A stretch of 64,000 nucleotides of DNA from Nageia nagi (taxonomy: Eukaryota; Pinophyta): contig JBITNC010000001.1 of the NCBI GenBank assembly GCA_050084985.1, forward strand, positions 26,350,001 to 26,414,000. The letters run 5' to 3'. This document shows positions 47,503 to 58,566 of the stretch, one piece after another (position 1 is the first letter of the stretch; every line of letters starts with the position of its first letter). The notes beneath the pieces were generated by a model. It was not told where the DNA came from and searched no databases. It saw only the letters and a list, made by a program, of their open reading frames with translations. The position numbers and the translations under genes were made by a program.

Positions 47503-48640
47503 TGTAAAGATCTAATTACAAAATCAAGTTCAAACAGCTCAACCAACACAAGTAAACCCCAATGTCTGAACTAGAGCATCTGAATTAAGCATTAAGAACA
47601 TAGGAATGCCAACGTCTGGCCAAGACTAGCAGATATCAATTATTACAAGCTCACAATACCTATGTCTGGCTCATACATGCATGAATGGATAATCAAATCA
47701 CAACGTTGAAATAATAAAGCATACACAAGACAAATATGGTGATCCAATGCCCAATGGTTGTATAAATGATATAGAATTATAAATGATACAATATTGAGCC
47801 CCAAGGGATGGACATCGGCCTCCAAGGAGCCAACTAGGGCACAATTGATGTCTCTCACTCTGGACGGATGAATGGTGAATGGGACAATCTTGCTTCCTTA
47901 GAACTTGAATCCTCTCCACCAAAGGAGCCCTCCTCAAATCCTGGAAACCACTAAAGGTAGAAGCTCAACCTTGGAATACCATCGGATGGGCTAGGGTGCT
48001 ACACCAAAGCCATAGACCAACAGGATCACAACCTGCTAATCCTCCTAGATGCTGCACCTAGGGGTTTGCTTAGCGTTGCGCTAAGACTCTTGTCCTTTGG
48101 ATGGTATCAAAGATAATAATAATGAAGTATATCCAGGAATGAGGCTTCAAGGGCTAATATAGCGTTCTTGGATCTGGATCTTACCCCAATGCCATCAGCT
48201 AATCCCCTCATGCCCCAACGTTGGCACCTAGGAGTCATACAAGGCTCAACGTGGGTATCTAGGCTTCCCTCATGCTTCAGTGGGTCTTGGTATGCATGTG
48301 TGGGCATCTAGGGGGACAACATCGATGTTTATGGGCCAACATAGGGCTCTAGAAGTTCCCCCAAGGATGGTGCATGTATATAAGTGCTTATCATCCACTT
48401 ATGTGCTAAAGAAACCTTGGGATTCCCACTATCATTTATTGGGATCTCCAAGTACATTAAAACACCTAATCTACACTTGGGAGGGAGACGTCCCACTTGG
48501 GCCTCACAGTGGGGTCCAATGACCCATTAAGTCTTCTATCCCGAATATTAACTTAAACACAATTAAATAATAAAATATAATACAAAGGGGAATCCGTTGG
48601 ATTCCATAATTAATTACAATAATGCAAGGGGGACATCGCA
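47503..48640 (-). repeat. Gypsy LTR (about 1,138 bp), ACGT-motif family, minus orientation
   Basis: Starts TGTAAAGATC and ends GGGGGACATCGCA on the plus strand. To its right is AAGCCTCCC, the complement of a polypurine tract, the same junction as at 30,738, so it is the 3' LTR of the element to its right. To its left it abuts the gag frame at 46,236-47,463 with no primer site. ACGT motifs occur at 47,700-48,360. It resembles the solo LTRs at 22,487, 26,522 and 53,215. Confidence 0.72.
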
Positions 48641-49660
48641 AAGCCTCCCTTTTCTAATTGCTTGCCTTCAAGCAATGGTGGAAGGCTGCAACATATTGTC
48701 TTCCAAGAATCCTTCAACCTCTTAGACTGCAATTTCTCATAGTGGAATGCAACTTCAATATATCCTCTCCATGATGGAATTCATATACGAAATGTTGGAG
48801 ATGTATCCTTATGTATCAACAATGCATTCATAAAATCTGATATGTTGTGGCTATCACTCCCCATCAAGCACCAAATGGCTGTCCTTGAGAAACTTGGGGG
48901 TGTATGCATATGGAAATCTTCGGGAGGGTGTACTTGCAACAAGCTTAAGTAAATCATAGGTGAGTATAAAGAGGTGGAGCCTTGGCTCCAAATCTGAGGC
49001 TAAGCTCTCCCTAAGCTCCACGTGGGGCACCAAACTCTCCCAATCGCCAATGTGAAACCAAAAACTTTCCCATCCTCGAACATGGGGTGCCGAGCTGCTC
49101 TCTAATGTCGGGTATGCCAACCTTCCTGGGTCCAACGTGGGGAGCCAATACTCCCTCAACCTAGTCGTCGGGTGTCCCAACCCCTCCAAACCAAACGTGG
49201 GGTGTCCAAATCCCTCCAGGCTCATTACCATGCACAAATATCCCTCAACCACCCTTGTGAGGTGTAGTAGCTCTGCTGAATCCAACATGGGGAACCCAAG
49301 CTTTTTCAGGCTCAACGTCCCACTCCCAGCCCTCCCAATGCTCCACATGAGGGGTAGAAGCTCCCTTTTGTCAAACGTTGTGTGGCAATCCTTCTCACAG
49401 CTCAACATGAGGTAACGAGCCTTCTCTGGGCCAAACGTGAAGTGTAGGAGCTCCCTCAAATCCATTGTGGGGTGGCAATCCTCTTCAAGGCTCAACATGA
49501 GGTGTCTAGCCTTCTCAAGGCCCAACGTATGGTGCAGGAAGCCCTCTAAGCTCAACGTGCCTCCTCCAATCTTCTTGGGATGCAACGTGGGGTATGGGAG
49601 TTTCCAATGCTCCTCTCCTCCTATCGAAACCCCTCCATGTTTCATGCAACTTAGCATCTT
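48641..49660 (-). repeat. 3' internal region with 33-bp minisatellite and 270-codon open frame
   Basis: 48,641-48,850 resembles 30,738-30,960. 48,980-49,640 consists of 18-20 diverged units of about 33 bases near CCAACGTGGGGTGTCCAAA. A minus frame of 270 codons (49,666-48,854) stays open through them because the period is a multiple of three. It encodes repeated L-G-H-P-T-L-G-type words. Probably untranslated. Confidence 0.7.
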
Positions 49661-50200
49661 GCCCACTTGCTTGCCCCACTACCTTTAGTGTGAGGTACTT
49701 CTTACCCCATGGAGTGAAGCGATCATACTTACCAATGAGCCTTCCGCTCTAGATGCCTCCTGATCTAACATGTCCATGCCAAGATCCAAGTTTGAATCAT
49801 CTGTCTACTCATCGGAAAACACCTCAATGTAGTGTACCTGTCCCTTGCCTTGGCAATCGTGCCCTTGCTCCCAAGTCTTCTTGCAATAGAAGCACTTGCC
49901 TTCCTCCCTCAGCTTCCTCTGAGTGGCTGCATCCAACTAGTTCGTCCGAGATGGGGGGAAGGGTTTGGCCTTGCTAGACCCTTCTTGTCAGCAAAAGTCT
50001 TTCATTTGGCCGACTACTTGTATGTCTACCCTCCCTTGAGGGATTTCATGGTCGAATCTAGATCATATGCAGCCCGGATGGCATCGTTAAGGCTCCAGGG
50101 TGAGGATACCTTGACCATTCCCTGCAACGGCTCCATCAGTCCCTCTATGAAGAGGAATGTCAACCTTTCCTCAAGAATGTGGTGAATGATGACTGCAATC
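49660..50200 (-). pseudogene. gag: Gypsy gag C-terminal remnant, first piece
   Basis: Minus-strand readings include the zinc-knuckle region near 49,850-49,920 and I-A-V-I-I-H-H-I, FLFIEGLMEPLQGM (50,200-50,100), close to the gag at 32,568. Frames are broken. It stops at CAATC and resumes at 53,105 after an inserted unit. Confidence 0.75.
50196..50200. repeat. Target site duplication CAATC, left copy
   Basis: Repeated at 53,105-53,109. Removing 50,201-53,109 restores gag sequence collinear with 33,190-33,245. Confidence 0.85.
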
Positions 50201-50399
50201 TGTTTTGCCTGCACAACACACCCCAAGATGCAACATTTTGGGGACCCTACTTTTTTTTTGAAGGCAATGGACGACATTGCTTGAAGATGACTAGATGATG
50301 GCCATAGTGAAGAATCAGAGTGACCAAGTGATGAAGCAATACAAGTAAGTACCCCCAGAGGCACCAAGGCAGTTCAGCACTTCTAGCAGCCATTCATGG

Positions 50400-51660
50400 C
50401 CCAGTTTCAAGCAACATCAAGCAAGATGCAGTTTTGGATCATGATAGTGACTAGGAAGGGAGTTTTTCACCAAGTGGCCAACATGGCGAAAAAGGTGCAT
50501 TTTTGCAGCATTCAAGTGCAAAAGTGCCAAGTTGACAAAAGGGTGCGTTTTTGCAGAGACTCAGCTCACAGGTGTTTAGTGCAACAGAAAAGCGCGTTTT
50601 TGCAGAATTTAAGCTCAAAGGTACCTAGGTGACAAAAATGAGTGTTTTTGTCAACTTTGAGTTTGGGTGCTTTGAAAATGACAAGGATGACAAAAATGGA
50701 TGTTTTTGTCAAAGTTGACCCCGGAGAGCTGGAAAAGGGCAAGTAAGGTAGAAAAGCGTTTTTTAGTTACTTTTGAGCATGGACATGGCCAATATGGTAA
50801 AAAAAGTGCCTTTTTGCAGGATTTGAGTCCGAAAAGCTCGAAAATTACCAAGAGTGACGAGTTGAGTCCAAAATGGTCAGAAATGCTTGAAAATGCTGGA
50901 AAAGGTCATTTTTTCACACTAAGGGCCCGGAAATGCCGAAAATGGGCAGAATTGAATAGTTTGAACCTGGAAATGCCGGAAATGAGAACTTTGAGCTCGG
51001 AAAGGCGGAAATGGTCATTTTTGCACCATTTGAGCTTGGAAATCATTGAAAATGAAGAGTTTGAGCTTAGAGGTGCCGAAAAGGGAATCGAGTCTGAGCT
51101 CGTAAAGGTTGGGAGTGGTCGGAAATGCATAGAATGAGTCCGAAATGGATCGAAATTTCAAGTTTGAGTACCCTTAGCCCAGACACATTTTTCCAAGGTA
51201 TTGAAGACCCAAGTAAGGGAAAAATGGTGCATGTTTCTCATAGATAAATGCAAATGGTATCAGAATTCGAGTCTAAGAGTGTATTCAGAGAGATAAGGTG
51301 AATTCTATCATAGTTCGGACTCGAAATTTTTAATTTTGGCCAAGACTAAGGCACTCATAGACTAGGTGCAGTTTTTCAAACCTATGGGAAATCCATAGAG
51401 ATGCATTTTGGCACCTAGAAAGTGGAGAAAAAATAAAAATGCATCAAAAATGAAATCTAAATGCATGAATGAGTGGAAATGATGGTTCTAAGCCACAATA
51501 GGTCTCAAAATTTTTGGTTTTGAGCAAGTAAAGACCCCTAAAATGCTAGGTGAAAGTTTCTAGATCTTTCTAAATCCATTGGCATGAAAAATGACGCCTA
51601 GAATATCAAGATGGAATGTTTTTTGACCAAAAATCAAGTTTAACTGGTTGGTTGATGAAT
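50400..51660 (+). repeat. Diverged array of AAAATG...TTTTTGCAG units
   Basis: Units of about 60-70 bases pair a purine-rich GACAAAAATG-type word with GTTTTTGCAG or GTTTTTGTCAA and then TTTGAGCTCGGAAA or similar. At least ten copies can be followed between 50,480 and 51,130, then they fade. Open frames over the array in both strands are by-products. Confidence 0.6.
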
Positions 51661-51719
51661 GCAAAGATTTAAGGCAAAGGCCTTAAGCCAACTAAAGAGA
51701 ACAAATTTCTATCTTACAA

Positions 51720-52010
51720 TCTCTACCATTATCAGCATGTTGTGTTGAATAATAGGGCAAGAAAATGATCAAGGATTCCGAAAGGAGTTTGTCAACTTCA
51801 TACATCATATCAGTAGAGGCAAGAGAAATCTTTGTGGGCACCAACTTCGAAGAAGGCATCACATGTGCAAATTGCATGTTAACCACCATAATTTTTGTCA
51901 TCTTCAAAAATTTTGTAAATCAGTAAACTGGGAAAGTTGAGCACCAAAACTCGACTAACCCTGCTCTCCTGATCAATTAGCTTGGCAAGCAAAGCATCAA
52001 AAGTCAGTTG
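51720..52010 (+). pseudogene. C-terminal remnant of the 406-residue frame
   Basis: Reads REIFVGTNFE, then TTIIFV, KNFVNQ and GKVEHQNSTNP, matching the end of the minus frame at 62,690-63,910. It has a stop after FVNQ. It lies about 20 bases before the LTR. Confidence 0.75.
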
Positions 52011-52029
52011 ACTTAGTTGTAGGAGGCAA

Positions 52030-53104
52030 ATATTTAATATTTTAATATTTTTTTTTATAGAATTAGGGCAACACTTGGGAACCCTAGAAATTCTATAAAT
52101 AGACCCCATGGGGTCACTTTTATGTGGAATGAAAGTTTGGAACTTTTTCAAGAATGAAATTTTTTAGAAAAAGTTCAAATTTTTTGTAAAGAAGAAAATT
52201 GTGGAAACTTTTCTGTAACTCTTTTATAAGCTAATGCAAAGTGGTTGCTTATTTTCTCTAGAGATTTTGTCATACATGGAGTGGTGAATGGGTTTCATTT
52301 TGTGGTCTTCTTACATGATTCAAATATTTTCGTTTCTTTCCTTGAAAATTTGAGAGTTTTAGGAAAAAATAGTTGCTGAAACTTTAAAAAATATTTTGAA
52401 TTGCTCTAAGTTTGCCATCTTTTGCCTCTTTCATATTCAAACAAATGTATTCTGAAGTTGTTTCTTTTCTATATCCTATTTGAAGCTTTCATTCAAACTT
52501 GGTTCCAAAGCGTGCGTTCTACGGTAAGTTTCTTCAATTGCATCGGTCCTATTTGCGAAGTACCGATAATCGGTCATTTTTTTTTGCTCTAGATTCAAAG
52601 CTGATTGGACAATGGTCATTCACCTTAAACTAGATTGAATGAACAAAAACTTCCTAATTGATTAGAAAACGTTTCATTTTAGACAATGCTTTGTTGTGAC
52701 AGTCGCCTTGTGATCTAACCAGTATTGGATCATTCTCGCCTTTTTCATTGTTTTGATCTAACCAGTATTGGATCATTCTCACCTTTTTCTTTGTTTTATT
52801 TGCTTATTTTTATCTTTCGTGCATTCTTTTTTTACAAAACCAGATAAACTTTCAATCATCGCAAAAACAACTTGTCCCTAAAAGAACGTGAGTTAACAGC
52901 CTCTACCTCCATCCAAACCAGTTGAGTTCATTCCCCAAAACCATATAAAATTGTGCTACTTCAACGGGAACACGACCAAACCTTGGGGTTTCAGTCCTTT
53001 CAAGAGGAGGTAAGTTAGGCTATCTCACCTAAATGTTGGGTGCTTTACCCTTCTCGATTGTGTGTAGGCGATCATAGGCGGGTAGGAAAGGTTTCATCCC
53101 AACA
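52030..53104 (+). repeat. Gypsy LTR, plus orientation
   Basis: Contains TCTATAAATAGACCCC (TATA region, about 52,093-52,108), a purine/T-rich R region and a U5 with TTCAACGGGAACACG, ending ATCCCAACA. It is the inverted counterpart of 57,530-58,550. The start is approximate because no polypurine tract is evident. Confidence 0.75.
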
Positions 53105-53214
53105 CAATCTTTTGAAATTTTGATACATACTCATCCACTGCACCTTGCTGTCTCAGAGATGTAAAATCTCAGAAGTAATCATTCTCCTTCTTTTGATTGA
53201 ACCTTTTCACCAAT
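53105..53214 (-). pseudogene. gag: Gypsy gag remnant, second piece
   Basis: Minus reading KFQKI and QQGAVDEY matches gag at 33,190-33,245. It is bounded left by the 2.9-kb insertion and right by a solo LTR. Confidence 0.75.
53210..53214. repeat. Target site duplication CCAAT, left copy
   Basis: Repeated exactly at 54,395-54,399. Confidence 0.9.
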
Positions 53215-54394
53215 TGTGATGTCCCCTTTGCATCATTGTAAATAATGATGGAATCCAACATATTCCTCTTTGTAATATATTTTATTATTGTATTATCTTT
53301 TAAGTTATTGCTTGGGATAGAAGATTTAATGGGTCAATGGATCCCATTGTGAGCCCCAAGTGAAACGTCTCCCTCCCAAGCATAGATTAGGAGTCTTAGT
53401 GTACTTGGAGATCCCGATCATGATTGTGGGAATACCAAGGTCTATTTAGCACTTAGGAGATGGAATGACCACTTATGTACATGCGCCACCCTTGGGGAGA
53501 CTCCTAGACCCCACGTTGGCCCATGATGACACCTAGCCCCCACGCATGGCTCCTAGACCCACGTTAGGCATGCGTGGCATTCTAGACCCCCACGTTGGCA
53601 CTTATGACACTCAGGGTCCCCACGTTGGCATGCTTGATCTCTAGGCAACCACGTTGGGCATTCTGGGCTCTTGAGGAGGTTAACGTTGGATTAGAGAAGC
53701 AGGGAATGATTCCTAGGTGAGATCCATATCCAACCAAGTGTTATAAAAAGGACATTGGAGCCTCATTACTGGATATGCTTGATTATTATTACACTCATGT
53801 CGTCCAGAGGACAAGAAGAGTTAGCGGTGCTAAGCAAAGCCCTTGGTGCAGCTTCTAGGAGGGCTATCAGGTTGAGGGATCCTGTTAGTGTATGACATTG
53901 GTGCAACACCTTTGTCCATCCAGTGGTATTCTGAGGTTGAGCTTCTGCCATTCAATTGGCCGCCAAGATTAGAGGAGGGCTCCTTCGATGGAGAGGATTC
54001 GGGTTCTAAGGGAGCTAGACTGTCCCATCCGTTCGTCCAGTTTAAATATTTACATTGTGCTCTAGTTGGTTTCTTAGAGGCCAATGTCTAACTCTGGGAG
54101 CTCAACATTGTATTGTATTTCATCTCATATCATAATACAACCATTGGGCCATTTGATCTCCATTTTATATTATGTACTTGCTCATTTTTGCAACCTTGAG
54201 GTATCTTTGCATGTATGCGATTGTATGAGCCATACGTTGGCATTTTCTATTGTTGTATATTGCTATCTGCCAGTTTGGGCTAGATGTTGGCTTTGTAGTG
54301 TTGTTCATGCAATTTCTAGATGCCGTAGACCAAGTTAGGGTTTGATTAATTGAATTTGCTAATTATATTTAAGATTGCATTTTGGATCATTACA
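53215..54394 (+). repeat. Solo gypsy-type LTR (1,180 bp), plus orientation, with target duplication
   Basis: Starts TGTGATGTCCCC and ends GGATCATTACA with perfect CCAAT duplications. It shares its ends and its 53,510-53,700 block of CCCACGTTGGCA units with the solo LTR at 22,487. It interrupts a gag remnant that reads through once it is removed. Confidence 0.93.
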
Positions 54395-54880
54395 CCAATC
54401 GTCTAGCAAACTCATCAAAAAAGGTAATGATTGAGTAATCTTGGCTGATTACTCCATGCTGGCACCATTCAAGAGTACCACCTTCAAAGTTTAATGATGC
54501 AAAGTGAATTGCATCCTCCTCCACCATATTCGGGTTTAAGGTGAAGTAGTATGTAGCTGATGTAGCCAAGCCCTAGCCGTCATTTTCTTCCGTCATACAT
54601 GTGTCCCTGCATTTTGTTTATTTTTTGCAGCAGGTTTCTCTTATCTTCCCACAAGCTGCAGGTCTCTCTTATCCTCCCATGAGTTGCTTAGGGTGTGTGG
54701 ACCGTACGAATTGTTCCCCTTCAAACCTAGTATCTCCCTTTCTTCAGCTGTCATCTCAGCTCTAGGGATTTCTTTTCCAGAATCTCTTTTTTTTTCTACC
54801 CCAGACCCACCTGCCATAGCTAGATTTGAAGACTGGTTAGAGTTTCCTTTGCTTCTTGTTTGGTAGGGATGTACCATCAA
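54395..54880 (-). pseudogene. gag: Gypsy gag N-terminal remnant, third piece
   Basis: After the solo LTR the gag continues: TSSFDEF-like capsid words near 54,400-54,560, then the basic N-terminus to MMVHPYQTRSKGN at 54,880. This resembles the start of gypsy gags here (TRS/TRSS near the first residues). Stops and frame changes throughout. Confidence 0.72.
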
Positions 54881-55156
54881 CTATCATAGGCTGACAGGAA
54901 AACTGCTATGATTTTTTTTTTTCTCAAACTACTGTCATATCTTCATCTCACTTCAGATCTGATCAGACCTGATCATAAACATTCAAATCTACCAAATCTC
55001 CTCAGAATAATGCTAGATCTGCCTGGTGTAATCAGATGAATGTCATAACTACCAAATCTCCTCATAATAATTCGAGATTTACTAGATCTCTTCAGAATAG
55101 TGCTAGATCTACCTAGATTTGATCATAAATTGACAGGAAACTAACTCTGATACCAC
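54881..55156 (-). other. Gypsy leader and primer-binding site
   Basis: The leader has ACCAAATCTCCTCA/AGATCT-type direct repeats of 60-70 bases (54,950-55,120). The primer site, TGGTATCAGAG on the minus strand, lies at 55,145-55,155 just left of the LTR. Confidence 0.7.
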
Positions 55157-56742
55157 TGTAAAGACCAACTGAAATACAGAGAAAATATTGCAGAAAATTA
55201 TACTGAAAATGTTTCAACCCCCTAGCTTCACAAAATAGAAAAAATAATAGCAAAATGACATCAACGAAATTGGATTTATTTATTGTTGAAACAAAGAAAC
55301 AGTCCAAAATGGGTTCTAGGAGTAATTGCACCCGATCTTGGGTGAATTACAACACCAAATTGGCCCAAAGGGTTGAGGGCTTTACTATAAAGGGGTCAAG
55401 TGTATTTTTTGGCTGTTGTAGAATTTCTTAATTTTTCTTAAACCCTCATTAGTCAGATCTAGCATGTAGAAGTCCAAAAAAAACACCACAAAATTAAAGA
55501 ATGAGCCTCTCCAAGGCTAGGCATCCCATCTTGAGGCAGATTGGAAGAGCAAAACCTTTTTCAAAATTGCTCCTTCGTCACAACTGGCAGATTTGTAATT
55601 CTGTCACAACCCCTCCACAATTGAAGCACGAATACAAACTTTGAACGGATTTGTCTCTAATGACTAGGTAGTTAGCTAACTGGCCTAGCCTCCGATGGAG
55701 AAATCCAAAGGGAACCCCAAATGTCCTACAGATATTTCCAGCAATCTCCAAGAGCCCAAGGAATACACCAGTATTCTCCCAATAACAATATTTTCCCAAG
55801 TCCAGAGATGCAAATGAAGCCCCTTAACTGTTTGTAAACAACACTTAATGGGAAATTAGATCATGGCCATTAATCGTCATGAAGGGCTAGGATTAAAACA
55901 TCTTCTTTAATATTAATATTCCTAATGAAAAGTTCTTGGTCATTGATCTTGATCAATGGTTGAGATTATATCTTAAAAAAATATACGTTCTAAAGGCTAT
56001 GATTTACTCTTGCCAACAAGACAACTTAAGTTCTTGCTGAACTCACATTTACCAAAAATGTTACTTTGCCAAAAGAATTTAATATGTCTTTGTCTTTGCC
56101 ATAAAAACCCTCCTAAATTCACAACCAAGTCCACTAACTCATATACTAACCTTAGAATTAAAAAACTCCGTTTAAATGAGTATTTTCCGTTTAAACACGT
56201 ATTTTCAACGGTCCCGTATTTAACCGTATTTTAAAAATACTTACCTTCTATAGTATTTTTTGCGTTTTTTTGCCCTTTCTCCCGTATTTTTCTACTGTTT
56301 TTTTTGTATTTGACCCCGGGCCGTATTTTCAAAAAACCGTATTTTTATTCTATGATACTAACTATAAGACTTGCAAAAACACCATAAATAAATTTTTGTG
56401 GCTGATTTTTGATAGTTACAAATGCCAAATACATTAAATTGACAGTTACAAATATGACATTTACAAATATGACATTTACAAAGCATCCCTAAATACATCA
56501 CTAACTCCATTTAACTAGCTTTGACCACAAAACATACCAAAATGTGTACAAAGCTTAAGGCATTTAATAAAACCTTATCTTTGTCACATAACACACCTAA
56601 CTCCTTAATTTACTCCACCAAGACATGTACTAACACAAATAACTCCCATATTTACAATAAAACGTGACAAATCACTCTAAAAGAGACTCCAAAAACAGAT
56701 AACATAATATTTATAAATTGGAAAATATTTGGGGACATTACA
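55157..56742 (-). repeat. Gypsy 5' LTR (1,586 bp), minus orientation
   Basis: On the plus strand TGTAAAGACC to GGGGACATTACA, adjacent to a primer site. Same family as 10,244-11,323 and 40,453-41,115. It has an extra block of CCGTATTT repeats at 56,168-56,345, absent from the shorter relatives. It is not similar, beyond the first and last bases, to the LTR at 47,503-48,640 that closes the same internal region on the left. Confidence 0.82.
56168..56345. repeat. CCGTATTTT short-repeat cluster inside the LTR
   Basis: Seven or so copies of CGTATTT(T), several preceded by CC, spaced 12-35 bases apart, with T-rich spacers. Confidence 0.7.
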
Positions 56743-57529
56743 CAATATTTGTTGTGCAGTAGAGTACGGGTGATTGGAGTCAAAAATTTGTCTAGTTTTA
56801 TAAGAGGTTTTAACAATCTCTTATTTATTCGTCATGTATTAGCTATATATTGCAGTAATGTGAATTTCAAATCTTTTATATTTACCTAAAAAGTGGCCAT
56901 TATTCAAATAGTTTTACGTTTTCCTTGCTATAACCATTCCTTGCATATCCTGCAATCATTGTAATCCATGAAATTGTTCAATCATAGCACATCTTGTCAA
57001 ACAAAGTCCTTGCCTTCTTAATGCTCCCACATTTTGGTCAGGGCTGTTATCACAATTGCATACAAAAAAAACCCACATCTAATTATTTGTCCGTGAATTT
57101 CCATGGCCCATTTTAAAGCTGGAAAAGTTGCACATACAGCGGAATACGGTTATTGAATCTAGTCTGAAACCAACTGCATTTTTGAGAAACATTTAGACTT
57201 AAGAGCCTCTAAACCATGACCGTTGTTTGCTGTCTTGTGATCATTGCTATGCTAAGAGTGTAGTGTAAAGTTGTCCTGACAAATAAGACCTCTAGACATA
57301 TCTAGGAAATGTTTCACATAAAAGGGAAATTTAGGGCTACAAGATTGGGAAGGAGAAATCCACTTTCTCTAAATGCATTTTTGTAATCTTTTTTGTATTT
57401 TGGAGGTCAACATGTTAAGTAAGATTCATGAAACTTATTTTTATCTGTAGGCATTGTAATACAAGTTAATATAATGTCTTTGCTCCAATTTATTATATAT
57501 GTAAGTTTGAAATGATGTGTCTATGAGTG
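56743..57529 (+). other. SKI2 intron 6 DNA between elements
   Basis: AT-rich sequence without mobile-element ends, coding motif or a helicase exon that I can see. Confidence 0.5.
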
Positions 57530-58550
57530 TGTTGGGATGGAAACATTTCCTATCGGTCTAGGATCGCTTGCACACGATCGGACGGGGAAGCATCCAACAT
57601 TTAGGTGAGATAGCGTAACTTACCTCCTCTTGAAAGGACTGAAATCCCAAGGTTGTTCGTGTTCCCGTTGAAGTAGCACAATTTTATATGGTTAGGGGAA
57701 TGAACTCAACTGGTTTGATAGAGGTAGAGGCTGTTAACTCACGTTTTTTATAGGGACAAAGTGTTTTTGTGATGATTGAAAGTTGTTTTAGTTTTATAAA
57801 AAAAAAGAATGCAGGAAAGATAAAATAAGCAAATAAAAACAGGAAAAGGGTGAGAATGATCCAATACTGGCTAAGTCACAAGACGATTGTCACAACAAAG
57901 CATTGTCTAACATGAGATGTTTTCTAATTGGTTATGAAGTTTCGGTTCATTCAATCTAGTTCAAGGTGAATGACTATTGTCCAATCAGCTTTGAATCTAG
58001 AGCAAGAAGCAGGGCCGATTGTCAGTACTCCGCAGACGGGACCGATGTAATCAAAGGAAACAACGTAGAACGTGCTTTGGAACCAAGTTTGAACAAAAAC
58101 TTCAAATAAGATGTAGAAAAGAATCAAATTCAGAATACATTTTGTCTAAATGTGCAAGAGGCAAAAGATGGCAAATTTAGAGCAATTCAAGATATTTTTT
58201 AAAGTTTGAACAACTATATTTTCCTAAATCTCGAGTTTTCAAGGAAAGAAGTGAAAATATTTGAATCGTGAAAGAAAGCCACAAATGAAACCCATTCACC
58301 ACTCCACGCATGACAATTCTCTTGACGGAATATGTAACCACTTTGTATTAGATTTGCAAAAGAGTTACAGAAAGGTTTCCACAATTTTCTCCTTTTACAA
58401 AAACTTTGAACTTTTTCTCAAAATTTTCACTGTTTGAAAAAGTTCCAAACTTTCATTCTGCATAAAAGTGATCCCATGGGGTCTATATATAGAATTTCTA
58501 AGGTTCCAAATGTTGCCCTAATTTTATAAAAAAAATATTAAATTATTACA
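57530..58550 (-). repeat. Gypsy LTR, minus orientation (left)
   Basis: Starts TGTTGGGATGG and ends ATTATTACA on the plus strand. The TATA region CTATATATAG is near 58,483. Its U5 matches the reverse complement of 52,530-53,104 (GTGTTCCCGTTGAAG). Confidence 0.8.
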
Positions 58551-58566
58551 TAGTTGCTTGCTATGA

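Larger units (their letters stand above)
50201..53104 (+). mobile_element. 2,904-bp insertion with target duplication, ending in an LTR
   Basis: It begins TGTTTTGCC and ends ATCCCAACA, flanked by perfect CAATC. The right 1.07 kb (about 52,030-53,104) is an LTR matching the reverse complement of 57,530-58,550. The middle (about 51,720-52,010) matches the C-terminal end of the 406-residue frame. The left 1.5 kb is a diverged repeat array. No LTR copy is at the left end, so it is either a very long solo LTR or an element that lost its 5' LTR while keeping both termini. Confidence 0.72.

Noticed and set aside
50651-51137. Overlapping frames of 145 and 74 codons in opposite strands
   Set aside because: They lie in the diverged repeat array and repeat its units; no domain or homology.
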